NCBI GenBank assembly: GCA_034505955.1
Contig: JAPDQK010000005.1
Location: 62,001 to 126,000, forward strand
DNA: 64,000 bases
Origin: Zhuqueibacter pondensis
Lineage (GTDB): Bacteria; Zhuqueibacterota; Zhuqueibacteria; Zhuqueibacterales; Zhuqueibacteraceae
Direction: 5' to 3'
Position 1 is the stretch's first letter, and the number at the start of each line of letters is the position of its first letter. The notes beneath the pieces were generated by a model that saw only the letters and a list, made by a program, of their open reading frames with translations, did no database searches and was not told the origin of the DNA. Made by a program: the position numbers and the translations under genes. Of the stretch, positions 26,978 through 36,900 are shown piece by piece.

Positions 26978-29599
26978 ATGCAGGCTCATTTCGTCGACAT
27001 CTATTTTGCTTTGCCCCTTTCCCGCGGTTACACCTATCGCGTGCCGGAAAATCTCGAGGCGATGGCGCAAGTCGGGTGCCGCGCGCTGGTGCCGCTCGGC
27101 AAACGCGTTGCCACCGGCTTCATCGTTCGGCACGTGGACAAAATTGATTTTCCGCCGGAAAAATTGCGCGATATTTTGGATGTGCTCGACGAAGCGCCGC
27201 TCTTTGATGCCTCCCGTTTGGAGCTGGCACAGTGGATTGCGGATTATTATCTCTGCGGCCTCGGCGAGGTGCTCCGCACCATGTTGCCACCGGGTTTGGA
27301 AAAAGAGAGCCATCAATACGTGCGTCTCACGCGCATCCCATCTGAAGAAGAAATCGCCCAAATGGAAAAGCGTGCACCACGTCAAGCTGAAGTGGTGCGC
27401 GCCCTGATGGGCAAACCGGGCTACAAAGTCCGGTTCCTCGCCAGGCATTTGCGGTACGACAGTGTGCGCAGCAGTTTGCGACAATTGAGGGCTTGCGGTC
27501 TGGTTGAAGTGAGCCAGCAAATGCAGGAAGCCAGTACGCGGCTGCAAACCAAAACATTCGTGCAACTCACACCCGCGGGCCATGCTTTGGTTGCCGGCGA
27601 TAATGGGGATTTGCAAGCACAAGACCTTGAATCGTCCGGCGACCGGAGGGCAAACGGCGGACGGTGGCCGTTCCGCCTGACCAGCATGCAACGCGAGGGT
27701 TTGCAATTGCTTGCCAAGCGCGGTGAGCTGCCGCGGGCGCATTTTCTTCATCGCAGCAACCTCGGCCACGCCTCCCTGCAATCGTTGGTGAAACGCGGGC
27801 TGATCCAATTCGTCGAGCGTGAAGTCGAGCGCAACCCCTATGCCAACTTCACGAGTAATCACCACGTGCTCGGGCCGGATGAGTCGCCCATCATTTTGAA
27901 TGCCGAGCAAGCCCACGCCGTGCAGCGCGTGACCGAGGCGATGAAACAAAAACGTTTCGAAGCATTTCTCTTGCATGGCATCACGGGTAGCGGCAAAACG
28001 CAAGTCTATATTGAAGCGATTCGCGAGGCAGTGGCCCAGGGGAAGGAAGCGATCGTGCTGGTACCTGAAATTTCGTTGACCCCGCAGGCGGTTGCGCGTT
28101 TTCAAGGAAATTTTGGCCCGCTGGTGGCGGTTTTGCACAGCCGGATGAGCACGGGCGAGCGTTATGACGCCTGGCGCCGGATTTATCGTGGCGAGGCCCG
28201 GGTGGTGGTCGGCGCCCGCTCGGCAGTATTTGCACCCGTGCGAAATCTCGGCTTGATCGTCGTGGACGAAGAGCATGAAAACAGCTATAAACAAGTTGAT
28301 CCTGCGCCCCGTTATCATGCCCGTGATGTTGCGGTGATGCGTGCCAGGAAGACCCAGGCGGTCATCTTGCTCGGCTCAGCGACACCTTCCATTGAATCCT
28401 ATTTCAATGCCCAGCGTGGCAAATATACACTGCTGGAATTGCCCAACCGAATAGACCATGTGCCTTTGCCAACGGTGCGCATTCTCGACATGACGACCTG
28501 GCGAAAGACCGCGCCAGACCACGAGGGCATTTTTTCTCGCGTGCTCTACGAAAAGATTGGTGAGAAGCTGGCCAAGCGGGAGCAAATCATTCTTCTGCAA
28601 AATCGCCGGGGCTTTGCTCCGCTGATTCGCTGTGCCAATTGCGGCTTCGTCCGTTATTGTGATGCTTGCAATATTCCGATGACCTACCATAAATCCCGAC
28701 TCGGCACTGACAAACTTTCCAAGGAACGCGGAGGCCAGCGGAGAAACTATTTGCGCTGTCATTATTGCAATGCTTACGAGCCTGCGCCGGACGTCTGTCC
28801 GCAGTGCCAGGGAACGGACATCATATTCAAAGGCATCGGTACGCAGAAAGTCGAACAGGCATTGAAAGAGCTCTTTCCGCAAGCCCGGGTGGTGCGCATG
28901 GATCTGGATACCACACGGGGCAAGCTGGCGCACGACCGCATCCTGCGCCAGTTCGGCGAGTATCATTACGATATTCTGCTCGGCACCCAAATGATCGCCA
29001 AAGGTCTCGACTTTCATCGCGTGACACTGGTCGGCGTGGTATCGGCTGATACCGGTTTACTGCGGCCGGATTTTCGTGCCGGCGAGCGGACTTTCCAATT
29101 GCTCACGCAAGTTGCCGGTCGTGCCGGCCGCCGGAATTTGCCGGGCGAAGTCATCGTCCAGACTTATTATCCGGATGACTTCTGCATGGCTTGTGCACGA
29201 ACCCATGATTTCAAAAAGTTTTATGACTATGAAATTACTGAGCGCGAGGCACTGCATTTTCCACCATTCAGCCGGCTGGCTTTGATACTGTTCCGCCATC
29301 GCGACAACGAGCGGGTTCGCGGGATCGCGCAAGATTTTGTCGCGCTTCTCAAGAAAGCCGGCGGCCCCTTTCGCGTCTTTGGGCCAACACCCTCCCCCCT
29401 GGAAAGAATTCAAAATGAATTTCGCTGGCAAATATTGATCAAGAGTGACCCGAAAAAAGATCCTTCGGCGCATAAAATGCGTGCGACACTGGAGCGTGTC
29501 GTCAGATTTTTTCGCCAGGCCAATCGCAGCGCCGATTCAAAATTCAAGACTGCGGGCGTGCGCATGATTGTCGACATCGATCCGATCAATATGTTGTAA
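26978..29599 (+). CDS. priA: Primosomal protein N', replication restart helicase
   Basis: PriA recognises stalled forks and reloads the replicative helicase. The 873-residue chain has the N-terminal 3'-DNA-binding domain (VDIYFALPLSRGYTYRVP), Walker A GITGSGKTQVY near residue 335, DEEHENSYKQ as motif II near 428, and GSATPSIESY. The zinc-binding insert has cysteine pairs in CANCGFVRYCDAC (from about 552) and later CHYC and CPQC. GTQMIAKGLDFHRVTLVG and AGRAGR are the C-terminal helicase motifs. At 873 residues it is longer than the 732 of E. coli PriA, through linker sequence around residues 120-300. It stands alone between the phosphatase and phosphoesterase genes. Confidence 0.96.
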   Translation: MQAHFVDIYFALPLSRGYTYRVPENLEAMAQVGCRALVPLGKRVATGFIVRHVDKIDFPPEKLRDILDVLDEAPLFDASRLELAQWIADYYLCGLGEVLRTMLPPGLEKESHQYVRLTRIPSEEEIAQMEKRAPRQAEVVRALMGKPGYKVRFLARHLRYDSVRSSLRQLRACGLVEVSQQMQEASTRLQTKTFVQLTPAGHALVAGDNGDLQAQDLESSGDRRANGGRWPFRLTSMQREGLQLLAKRGELPRAHFLHRSNLGHASLQSLVKRGLIQFVEREVERNPYANFTSNHHVLGPDESPIILNAEQAHAVQRVTEAMKQKRFEAFLLHGITGSGKTQVYIEAIREAVAQGKEAIVLVPEISLTPQAVARFQGNFGPLVAVLHSRMSTGERYDAWRRIYRGEARVVVGARSAVFAPVRNLGLIVVDEEHENSYKQVDPAPRYHARDVAVMRARKTQAVILLGSATPSIESYFNAQRGKYTLLELPNRIDHVPLPTVRILDMTTWRKTAPDHEGIFSRVLYEKIGEKLAKREQIILLQNRRGFAPLIRCANCGFVRYCDACNIPMTYHKSRLGTDKLSKERGGQRRNYLRCHYCNAYEPAPDVCPQCQGTDIIFKGIGTQKVEQALKELFPQARVVRMDLDTTRGKLAHDRILRQFGEYHYDILLGTQMIAKGLDFHRVTLVGVVSADTGLLRPDFRAGERTFQLLTQVAGRAGRRNLPGEVIVQTYYPDDFCMACARTHDFKKFYDYEITEREALHFPPFSRLALILFRHRDNERVRGIAQDFVALLKKAGGPFRVFGPTPSPLERIQNEFRWQILIKSDPKKDPSAHKMRATLERVVRFFRQANRSADSKFKTAGVRMIVDIDPINML

Positions 29600-29799
29600 G
29601 TGTAATTGTTGCAATCCGGTAAAAAATTCGTCAGGTGCGCCAAAGGTGAATTTCCAATAGCAAAGAATAAGCTTGCATACTTGCCTGTGAAGTATTATAT
29701 TTACACACTTTAATTTACATGCAAAAGCACCGGCCGCCGGTTTGTTTCTCAGAGGGCGTGGTGGCACGGCCGGAACGAAGTTATAGCTTGTGGTCATTC

Positions 29800-30531
29800 A
29801 TGCGTTACGGTCTGATATCTGATATTCATGGCAATCTCGAGGCCCTGGAGGCGGTACTGGCTGCGCTGAAAGAGGAATCCGTCGATCAAATTCTGTGTCT
29901 CGGCGACGTGATCGGTTACGGCCCGAATCCCAACGAATGCGTCAAATTGATTCAGCAGTACGCCGCGATTTGTTTGATCGGTAATCACGACGAGGCCTCG
30001 CTTGGTCGCGTGGATCTCGATTTTTTTAATTACATGGCGCGGCAAGCGATTGAGTGGACGACCGGGCAATTGAGCGAAGACTCCAAAAAATTCCTGATGT
30101 CATTGCCGCACAGTCACAGTTATGGCACGTTCATGATCGTGCATGCCTCGCCGGATGAGCCGACGCGCTGGAATTACATTCTCAATCTCGAGGATGCCGC
30201 AAGAGGTTTCGCTGCGTTCCATGAACAAATTTGCTTTATCGGCCATTCGCACACACCCTGGGTGATTCCGTTGCAGCCGGATGGTGGGATGCGGGTGCGC
30301 CATGATTATCCGGTCGATTTCAAGAAGAACCACCGCTATTTGATCAATATCGGCAGCGTCGGCCAGCCCAGGGATCGCAATCCGGATGCGGCTTTTGGGA
30401 TTTTGGATATGGAACCTCTGCAATATACTTTGAAGCGCGTGCCGTATGACGTCGCCAAAACACAGCAAAAAATCCGTGCCACCGGCGCTTTGCCGGCTTT
30501 TCTTGCAGACCGTTTGGCAACAGGACAATGA
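29800..30531 (+). CDS. Metallophosphoesterase (calcineurin-like, YfcE-type)
   Basis: This 243-residue protein has the metal-site motifs of the calcineurin-like superfamily: GLISDIHGNLEALEAVL, CLGDVIGYGPNPNEC, LIGNHDEASLG, and GHSHTPWVIP near the C-terminus, ending with INIGSVGQPRDRNPDAAFGIL. It probably hydrolyses a phosphomonoester or diester; the substrate is unknown. ATG 29800 gives the conserved start MRYGLISDIHGN; the upstream extension is not family-like. It precedes the roadblock-MglA genes by about 160 bases. Confidence 0.92.
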   Translation: MRYGLISDIHGNLEALEAVLAALKEESVDQILCLGDVIGYGPNPNECVKLIQQYAAICLIGNHDEASLGRVDLDFFNYMARQAIEWTTGQLSEDSKKFLMSLPHSHSYGTFMIVHASPDEPTRWNYILNLEDAARGFAAFHEQICFIGHSHTPWVIPLQPDGGMRVRHDYPVDFKKNHRYLINIGSVGQPRDRNPDAAFGILDMEPLQYTLKRVPYDVAKTQQKIRATGALPAFLADRLATGQ

Positions 30532-30585
30532 GCTGAAACAGGAAAGATACCAACTGGCCAATCTAAAATTTCACGAGGAGAACAA

Positions 30586-30674
30586 ATGACTCATATTCTT
30601 GCTCTTCCGCGTACTCTTACTCGCTTCCGGGTGATTTTTCAAAAGCGGGTGGGAGTAAGAGCAAGAGTATGAGT
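30586..30674. repeat. Degenerate GAGTAN hexamer hairpin, locus 1
   Basis: The left arm (30589-30625, rich in TACTCTTACTCG) is followed after a short loop by a right arm (30644-30674, GGGAGTAAGAGCAAGAGTAT) that is its imperfect reverse complement. The units are variants of a GAGTAN hexamer, as at 38.0 and 45.6 kb. GAGGAG and ATG (30586) precede the left arm, so a 28-codon open frame runs exactly through the repeat. It lies between the phosphoesterase and roadblock genes. Confidence 0.65.
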
Positions 30675-30692
30675 AAATATAAGGAGGTTGTT

Positions 30693-31202
30693 ATGCTTCA
30701 GTTAGCTGAAAAGTCGACGCAGGAGTTCATGCTGTCGACCGAGACTTTCAATCAGGTCAATGAAATCCTGCGGGATTTGGTCACCAGCACCCGCTCGGAT
30801 TTTGCGTTGTTTTGTGATGCCAATGGCAATCCCATTACCCATCACGGCAAGCAGCATGTGGTCAATCTTTCCGGGCTTTCGGCGCTGGCTGCCGGAAATT
30901 TTGCCGCCACTTGGGAGATGGCGCGAGTGATCGGCGAGAAAGAAGGGTTCAAATTTATCTTTCAGGAGGGCGAACGCCGCAATCTCTATCTCTGCAATGT
31001 CGGCTTCAATTTTCTATTGGCGATCATCTTCGATAAAGCTGTCGCGCTGGGGCTGGTGCGTATTTTTGCCAACAAAACAGTTGAAAACTTGAAACAGGTG
31101 CTCGACAAGGCGGCGCAAGCCGAGAAAAAGGCCTCGGATTTTCTCGATGCCGAATTTGGCCTGTTGCTGGGTAAAGAATTGGACAAATCTTTCAATCTGT
31201 AA
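30693..31202 (+). CDS. Roadblock/LC7-domain protein, MglB-like
   Basis: This 169-residue protein has a roadblock/LC7 fold pattern: a start helix ETFNQVNEILRDLV, then the strand pair FALFCDANGNPITHHG, then NLSGLSALAAGNFAATWEMAR and the strands FKFIFQEGERRNLYLCNVG, ending in a charged helix. In other bacteria such proteins act as partners or GTPase-activating proteins of MglA. ATG 30693 has AAGGAGG just upstream; an in-frame ATG at 30669 falls inside the hexamer repeat. MglA follows after 74 bases. Whether it is a true GAP cannot be told from sequence. Confidence 0.82.
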   Translation: MLQLAEKSTQEFMLSTETFNQVNEILRDLVTSTRSDFALFCDANGNPITHHGKQHVVNLSGLSALAAGNFAATWEMARVIGEKEGFKFIFQEGERRNLYLCNVGFNFLLAIIFDKAVALGLVRIFANKTVENLKQVLDKAAQAEKKASDFLDAEFGLLLGKELDKSFNL

Positions 31203-31276
31203 ACTCCTCGCGAAGACACGGATAAAAAATCTCGCGGGGCAGGCGGAGAGGAAAACTCGAAGAGGACATTGCGTGT

Positions 31277-31861
31277 ATGTTCGTAAATTGGGCGCTGCAG
31301 GAAGTCAATCTCAAGATCGTCTACTACGGGCCCGGGCTTGGCGGCAAAACGACCAACCTCGAGTATATCTATCACAAAATCGATCCTTCTCTGCGCGGCG
31401 ATCTGATCACTCTGAAGACACGCGAAGAGCGTACGCTTTATTTTGATTTTTTGCAGCTCGAAGTCGGCCGCATCAAGGGAATGAAACCCAAATTCAATCT
31501 CTACACCATTCCCGGCCAGGTTTATTACGCCTACAGCCGCAAGATTATCCTGCGTGGTGTCGATGGCATCGTCTTCGTGGCGGACTCCCAGGCCGACCGC
31601 ATGACCGAGAATCTGGATTCGCTCATGGATCTCGAGCAGAACCTGATCGGTGACGGCCACACACTGGAAAATTTTCCGTGGATTCTGCAGTATAACAAGC
31701 GCGATTTACCGCGCATCATCCCGGTGAGCGAGATGAACGCGAAATTGAATTTCCATGGCGTACCGGCGATTGAGGCGGTTGCCGTTCGGGGCATCGGGGT
31801 GTTGGAAACGCTCAAAACCGCCATTCATGGCGTGGTCGGGCATGTACAAAAGGTCATTTGA
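31277..31861 (+). CDS. mglA: MglA-like small Ras-family GTPase
   Basis: This 194-residue cytoplasmic GTPase resembles MglA, which sets cell polarity and controls gliding or type IV pili. The P loop is YYGPGLGGKTTNLEYIY (about residues 16-32), the switch II region is LYTIPGQVYYAYSRKIILRG, and the guanine-specificity motif is QYNKRDLP near 137. TIPGQ replaces the DTAGQ of Ras, as is usual in MglA. It is flanked on both sides by roadblock proteins, which fits a GTPase with its regulators. No motility gene lies in the window, so the process it serves is unknown. Confidence 0.94.
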   Translation: MFVNWALQEVNLKIVYYGPGLGGKTTNLEYIYHKIDPSLRGDLITLKTREERTLYFDFLQLEVGRIKGMKPKFNLYTIPGQVYYAYSRKIILRGVDGIVFVADSQADRMTENLDSLMDLEQNLIGDGHTLENFPWILQYNKRDLPRIIPVSEMNAKLNFHGVPAIEAVAVRGIGVLETLKTAIHGVVGHVQKVI

Positions 31862-31929
31862 TACGCAAGTGGCAAGTGGCATGTCACTTGAACACGTTTG
31901 TTCAAATTTGGAATGAACGAGGTGCTATT

Positions 31930-32391
31930 GTGTACTTCGAGAACGAAACCACACAAAATTTTGGAACAGAAGCGACTGTCAACGCAAAATCCGAACAGGA
32001 AGCTGTGCCGGTAAAGATGCCGCAAATGGCGATCGAGAAGAAGATGGCGGAAATTCTCGCGCTCGGGACCTATGAAGCGGCCTATTTGTTCAGCGACGAA
32101 GGTCTGCCCATTGCGCAGGCTTCCAACGCCAACGGCGAGCAAGTTGATCGCGACCGCATCGCTGAAATGGCGATTCTGTTTCACGATGTGCGGCGCATGG
32201 CTTCGGTGATGGGCGGCATCTCACGTTTACGCGAGGTAATCATTGAGGGAGAAAATCATCGCAAAATCGGCTTTCGCTTTTTTCAAGCCTTTGGGCAGCA
32301 AGTGATTCTTGCCGTCGTCGTCCCGCCGAAAAAGGCGTACAAGCAAAAGACCAATGAGCTGGAAAAATTGATTGTTGGGGAATCTTTCTAA
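31930..32391 (+). CDS. Second roadblock/LC7-like protein downstream of MglA
   Basis: This protein of about 153 residues has a low-complexity N-terminus (to about residue 40) and then a roadblock-like domain: MAIEKKMAEILALGTYEAAYLFSDEGLPIAQ, an alpha helix RIAEMAILFHDVRRMASVM, and strands LREVIIEGENHRKIGFRFF and QVILAVVVPP. The best start is GTG 31930, with GAGG six bases upstream; the frame extends back to a TTG overlapping the mglA stop. It probably binds MglA or the first roadblock protein. The domain call is by pattern only and is weaker than for the first one. Confidence 0.75.
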   Translation: MYFENETTQNFGTEATVNAKSEQEAVPVKMPQMAIEKKMAEILALGTYEAAYLFSDEGLPIAQASNANGEQVDRDRIAEMAILFHDVRRMASVMGGISRLREVIIEGENHRKIGFRFFQAFGQQVILAVVVPPKKAYKQKTNELEKLIVGESF

Positions 32392-32472
32392 AGATCAGTT
32401 CTACTCGATTCATCCTCGCAGTAACTGACCGGTCATTTCGAGTGACCGGTCAGTGTCAAGCATCCCGTCAAA

Positions 32473-32652
32473 TCACGTTGCCATTTCCATCGGCGCGCCA
32501 CAGTGCGTTGGAATGTATTGTTTACCGCATTCGGGACCCATCCAGCACACCAACATTTCCGTGCCGTCAACTTTTTCGAGATGCATGGGTTGGCCGCAAT
32601 GTTGCGGGACTTCCTGTTCGTGGCCGCATTTGGGGCATTTGAGTTTGGGCAT
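32473..32652 (-). CDS. Small zinc-ribbon protein
   Basis: This 59-residue protein has two Cys pairs typical of a zinc ribbon: KLKCPKCGHEQEVPQHCGQP at the start, then MLVCWMGPECGKQYIPTHCG, with paired CGxPM endings. AGGAGA lies eight bases before the ATG; the longer upstream frame is not coding. It ends the same-strand pair with the HMA lipoprotein gene 22 bases upstream, so a link to metal handling in the cus locus is plausible but unproven. No known family name is assigned. Confidence 0.72.
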   Translation of the reverse strand: MPKLKCPKCGHEQEVPQHCGQPMHLEKVDGTEMLVCWMGPECGKQYIPTHCGAPMEMAT

Positions 32653-32674
32653 AAAATTTTCTCCTATTTTTTCG

Positions 32675-33025
32675 TCAGCGATCTTCGGGAAGCTTGCAAC
32701 AAGCATCCAAGTCCTCATAGGCCAGCGAGTCACGCTTGGTGTCGTTCGCATCGTAACCCGCTTTGGCAATCGCATTTTCCAGGTCAGCCAGAGTTAGATT
32801 GGCCGCATCGAAACTGACCTGCGCGACCTTCGTTTTCAAATCGACCGAGGCCGTTTTCACGCCTTGCAGTGCTTCCAAAGCTGTTTTGACGTTTTTCACG
32901 CAGCTTCCGCACTGAATCGTCGGCACTTTGATATCGACTCGCGAGACGGTTGCCGTTTGCTCTGATTTTTGGCAAGCGCCGAGCGCAACGCCGAGTGCAA
33001 GGATTAACATAATGAGAGGCTTCAT
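32675..33025 (-). CDS. Lipoprotein with heavy-metal-associated (HMA) domain
   Basis: This 116-residue protein has a lipoprotein signal (MKPLIMLILALGVALGAC, cleavage before the Cys) and one HMA domain with the metal-binding pair in PTIQCGSCVKNVKTAL, followed by GVKTASVDLKTKVAQVSF and LENAIAKAGYDA. It should sit in the periplasm and bind copper or a similar soft metal, perhaps as a chaperone for the efflux pump nearby. AAGGAG lies before the ATG 33025. It shares the minus strand with the zinc-ribbon gene downstream and is about 0.9 kb from the 3' end of cusA. Confidence 0.86.
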   Translation of the reverse strand: MKPLIMLILALGVALGACQKSEQTATVSRVDIKVPTIQCGSCVKNVKTALEALQGVKTASVDLKTKVAQVSFDAANLTLADLENAIAKAGYDANDTKRDSLAYEDLDACCKLPEDR

Positions 33026-33368
33026 GGTTCTCCTTCGAATTATTGGGTTAAAAAGTAAATTGTGACAATGCACTTGGATTAAACCGGCAATAAAGAAATA
33101 CCACAAAAATGCAAACTCGAGTCAAAAAAATAAAAAAGATAAACAGATGAAAGTTAGTTCACAAGACGTCAGCGAAGTGTGTCATCGCATCGCCGATCAC
33201 TGGCGAAACCGTCGCCGCGAGAAAGCTGAATAATATCAAGCCCGAGAAGGCCGAAGTTGTCAATGATGTGCGCCATTCGAATCACCACCTTTTTTGACTA
33301 TTGACATTTAATGACTATTTTGCTATTTTCCTCCGTGAACCAAGCCCGGAGCAAGCCCGGAGGAGGGG

Positions 33369-33596
33369 ATGAAAATAGTCAGTGAGGTTTATAGCGAATC
33401 AGGCAAAGCCTCTGTCAATCTTGGTCAGGCTATTATTATTGCCGCCGTTGTGTCTCAGTTATTTACTCAACAACCCATTGGCTGGGGAATAGCTCTGATC
33501 GGCCTTGCAGTAGGATTAATTTCCATCACTATCGGCCTTATTTTGATTCAAAAGGCCCATCACGTAAAAAAGTTTGAGGAAAGTGATCATGGTTAA
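33369..33596 (+). CDS. Small two-segment membrane protein of unknown function
   Basis: This 75-residue protein has two hydrophobic stretches (about residues 19-34 and 38-61), with a charged C-terminus (KAHHVKKFEESDHG). A strong GGAGGAGGGG ribosome site touches the ATG. The next tiny gene overlaps its stop. I do not recognise it; similar small proteins are common next to metal-efflux genes, and the His/Lys-rich tail is not a proven metal site. Confidence 0.6.
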   Translation: MKIVSEVYSESGKASVNLGQAIIIAAVVSQLFTQQPIGWGIALIGLAVGLISITIGLILIQKAHHVKKFEESDHG

Positions 33597-33711
33597 TTTT
33601 GTTATCTTATCCGCCGTTGCAGTTTTGATGCTTTCGCTCATTGCTGCATTTCTTCTCTATCACGCCCGCAAGCAGGAGAGAGAGTTCAAAGCTCGCGTTG
33701 GCCAAAAGTAA
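33589..33711 (+). CDS. Single-pass small membrane protein (40 residues)
   Basis: ATG 33589 overlaps the end of the previous gene by eight bases, and the frame gives one hydrophobic segment (FVILSAVAVLMLSLIAAFLL) followed by a basic tail HARKQEREFKARVGQK. A diverged, broken copy follows at 33731, which supports that this was a real gene. Function is unknown. Confidence 0.55.
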   Translation: MVNFVILSAVAVLMLSLIAAFLLYHARKQEREFKARVGQK

Positions 33712-33730
33712 ACGTTTTGCTGATGACAAG

Positions 33731-33817
33731 ATGAGCAATCCCATGAATCCGATGGTTGACTTTGTTATCCTGTCCGCGTTTACTCTTTTGTTATTTTCTC
33801 TTGGCGCAGCATTTTAA
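33731..33817 (+). pseudogene. Decayed tandem copy of the preceding small membrane protein
   Basis: MVDFVILSAFTLLLFSLGAAF repeats the hydrophobic segment of the 33589-33711 protein, but the frame stops right after it. Just past the stop another frame reads EFEACVGRK, matching the tail EFKARVGQK of the intact copy. A small deletion and frameshift explain this. It could still encode a 28-residue peptide. Confidence 0.5.
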
Positions 33818-33917
33818 AAGAGTTCGAAGCTTGTGTTGGCAGAAAGCAACAAACGGACAGGACGGGCAAACGCGGACAATCACAAACCGAAATCGCCATC
33901 CACGTATACTTATCCTG

Positions 33918-36900
33918 TCAGGGTTTCTCTTCTTGCATTCCTTTCCCCTTCCATAAATAATAAATCACCGGATACACCGCCAACTCCATCAGCGCCGAAG
34001 TAACCACGCCGCCAACCATCGGCGCCGCAATACGCTTCATGACATCCGCACCGGTGCCGTGGCTCCACATGATCGGCAACAGGCCGGCAATGATCGTCGC
34101 CACGGTCATGATTTTCGGGCGAATGCGCCTGACCGCGCCGTGATAGATCGCATCGCGCAGGTCGGCGAGATGACGCATCAAGCCTTTCTTTTTCCAATCT
34201 TCATAAGCCACGTCGAGATAGAGCAGCATTACGACGCCCGTCTCGGCATCAAGACCGGCGAGCGCGATGATGCCGACCCACACAGCGATACTCAGATTGT
34301 AGCCCAGCACATAGAGCAGCCAGATCGCACCGACCAGCGAAAACGGCACCGCGAGAAAGACGATCATCGTTTTCGTCACTGAGCGGGTGTTGAGATAAAT
34401 GATGACGAAGATGATGAGAATCGTGAACGGGATGACGTAGAACAAGCGCTGCTTGGCACGTTCCATATATTCGTATTGTCCGCTCCACACGATGTTGTAG
34501 CCCGCCGGCAATTTGGTGTTCTCCGCCACAGCGCGTTTCGCCATGGTTACGTAGGTGCCAATATCGATGTCCTTGATGTCAACGTAAATCCACACGTTGG
34601 GCCGGGTGTCTTCGGTACGAATGACCATCGGCCCTTTGTTGACTGAAACCGTGGTCACTTGGTTCAACGGAATCTGTTGGCCGGAGGGCGTCGGGATCAA
34701 CACGCGCTGCAAGGCTTCGAGATTGTCGCGCAGCTCGCGGCTGTAGCGCAGATTGACGGTGTAGCGCTCGAGGCCCTCGACCGTGGTGGTCACCGGCATG
34801 CCGCCCATCGCCGACTGGATGACGTCGTGAATGTCATTGACGGTAAGCCCGTAGCGCGCTGCCTCGTCGCGATTGATGTCATAATCAATATAGTTGCCGC
34901 CGATCGCGCGTTCCGCAAACGCCGAGAGCGTGCCGGGCACTTGCTTGACGACGGCTTCGACTTCTTTGCCAATCGCCTCCAGCGTCTTTAAATCAGCGCC
35001 GGAAATTTTGATGCCCACCGGCGTCTTGATGCCGGTGGAGAGCATATCGACGCGATTCTTGATCGGCATGGTCCACACGTTGGAAAAGCCGGGAATCTGC
35101 AGCGCAGCGTCCATCTCGTCGATGAGTTTCTGCACGGTCATGCCGGGCCGCCACTCTTCCTCCGGTTTGAGCATGACGGTGGTCTCCACCATGTCGAGGC
35201 CCGCCGGATCCGTGGCGGTCTCGGCGCGGCCGATTTTTCCATAAACGTGATGTACTTCCGGAAACTGGCGGAGGATTTTGTCGGACTGCTGCAAAACTTC
35301 TTTGGCTTTGGTAATGCTCATGCCCGGCAGCGCCGTCGGCATGTACAGCAAATCCCCTTCGTAAAGCGGCGGCATGAACTCGTTGCCCAGTTGGGAAAAC
35401 GGGAAGAGCGTTACCGCCATAATGACAATCGCGCCGATGATGACGAACTTCTTCCAGCGCAACACGAAGTGCAGCACCGGATCATAAATGCGAATCAAAA
35501 AGCGGTTGATGGGATTTCTCTCTTCCGGCATGATGCGGCCGCGAATGAAGTAGCCCATCAAAATCGGCACGATGGTAATGGAGAGCAACGCTGCCGCGGC
35601 CATCGAATAAGTTTTGGTAAACGCCAGCGGCTTGAAGAGCCGGCCCTCTTGTTGCTGCAAGGTGAACACCGGCAAAAAGGAGAGCGTGATCACCAACAAC
35701 GAATAGAAGAGCGACGGGCCGACCTCTTTTGAGGCGTCGGCAATAATCGCCCAGTGCTCTTTCTTGCCGGCATCGTGCTCGATGTGCTTGTGGGCGTTTT
35801 CAATCATGATGATGGCCGCATCCACCATCGCGCCGATGGCGATGGCGATGCCGCCCAGCGACATGATGTTGGCGTTGATGCCCTGGTAGAACATCACCAT
35901 GAACGAAATCAGAATCGCCACCGGCAGGGTGAAGATGGCCACAAAGCCGCTGCGCAGGTGCATCAGAAAAACCAGACAGACGAGGCCGACGATGATGCTT
36001 TCTTCAATCAGCTTTTCGCGCAGGGTTTTGATGGCGCGCTGAATCAGCGAGGAGCGGTCATAGACGATATCAATTTTCACGTCTTCCGGCAGGCCGGCCC
36101 TGAGCACTTCCATTTTCTTTTTCACGGCGTCGATGACTTTCAGCGCATTTTCGCCGTACCGCATCACGATAATGCCGCCGACCGCCTCGCCTTCGCCGTT
36201 GAATTCGCCGATGCCGCGGCGCATTTCTGGCCCCAGCCGCACGTCGGCCACGTCACGCAGATACACCGGCGTGCCGGACATCTTGTCCGCCATGAGCGGG
36301 ACGTTTTTGATGTCGTCTATGGATTTGAAATAGCCGAGGCCGCGAATCATGAACTCGGTCTCGCTGATTTCAATACTCTCGCCGCCGACGTCGTGGTTGC
36401 TCTTTTGGATGGCCATCATCACCATATTGAGCGGAATGTTGTAGGCGAGCAGGCGATTGGGATCGACGGTGACCTGATACTGTTTAACAAAACCGCCGAT
36501 GCTGGCGACTTCGGAAACGCCCTCGACGGCACTCAGCTCGTATTTCAAATACCAGTCCTGTATCGAACGCAGTTCCGCAAGATCGCGCTTGTCGGAAGTC
36601 AGCGTGTATTGAAAAACCCAACCGACACCGGTGGCATCCGGGCCGAGCGCCGGGACTACGCCTTTCGGCAAACGGTTCGCCGCATAGTTCAGATATTCCA
36701 GCACGCGGCTCCGCGCCCAATAAATGTCCGTGCCGTCCTCGAAGATCACATAAACCAGCGAGTAGCCGAAGAACGAGTAACCGCGCACCACGGTCGAGCG
36801 CGGCACCGACACCATCGCCGTGGTCAACGGATAGGTCACTTGATCCTCGACAATGCGCGGGCTTTGCCCTTCGAATTTCGTGTAGATGATGACCTGCACG

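Noticed and set aside
33159..33263. Minus-strand 34-codon frame with a hydrophobic segment (GLILFSFLAATVSPVIGDAM)
   Set aside because: Only a TTG start without a ribosome site; an overlapping plus-strand 28-codon frame (33147-33233) is equally unsupported.
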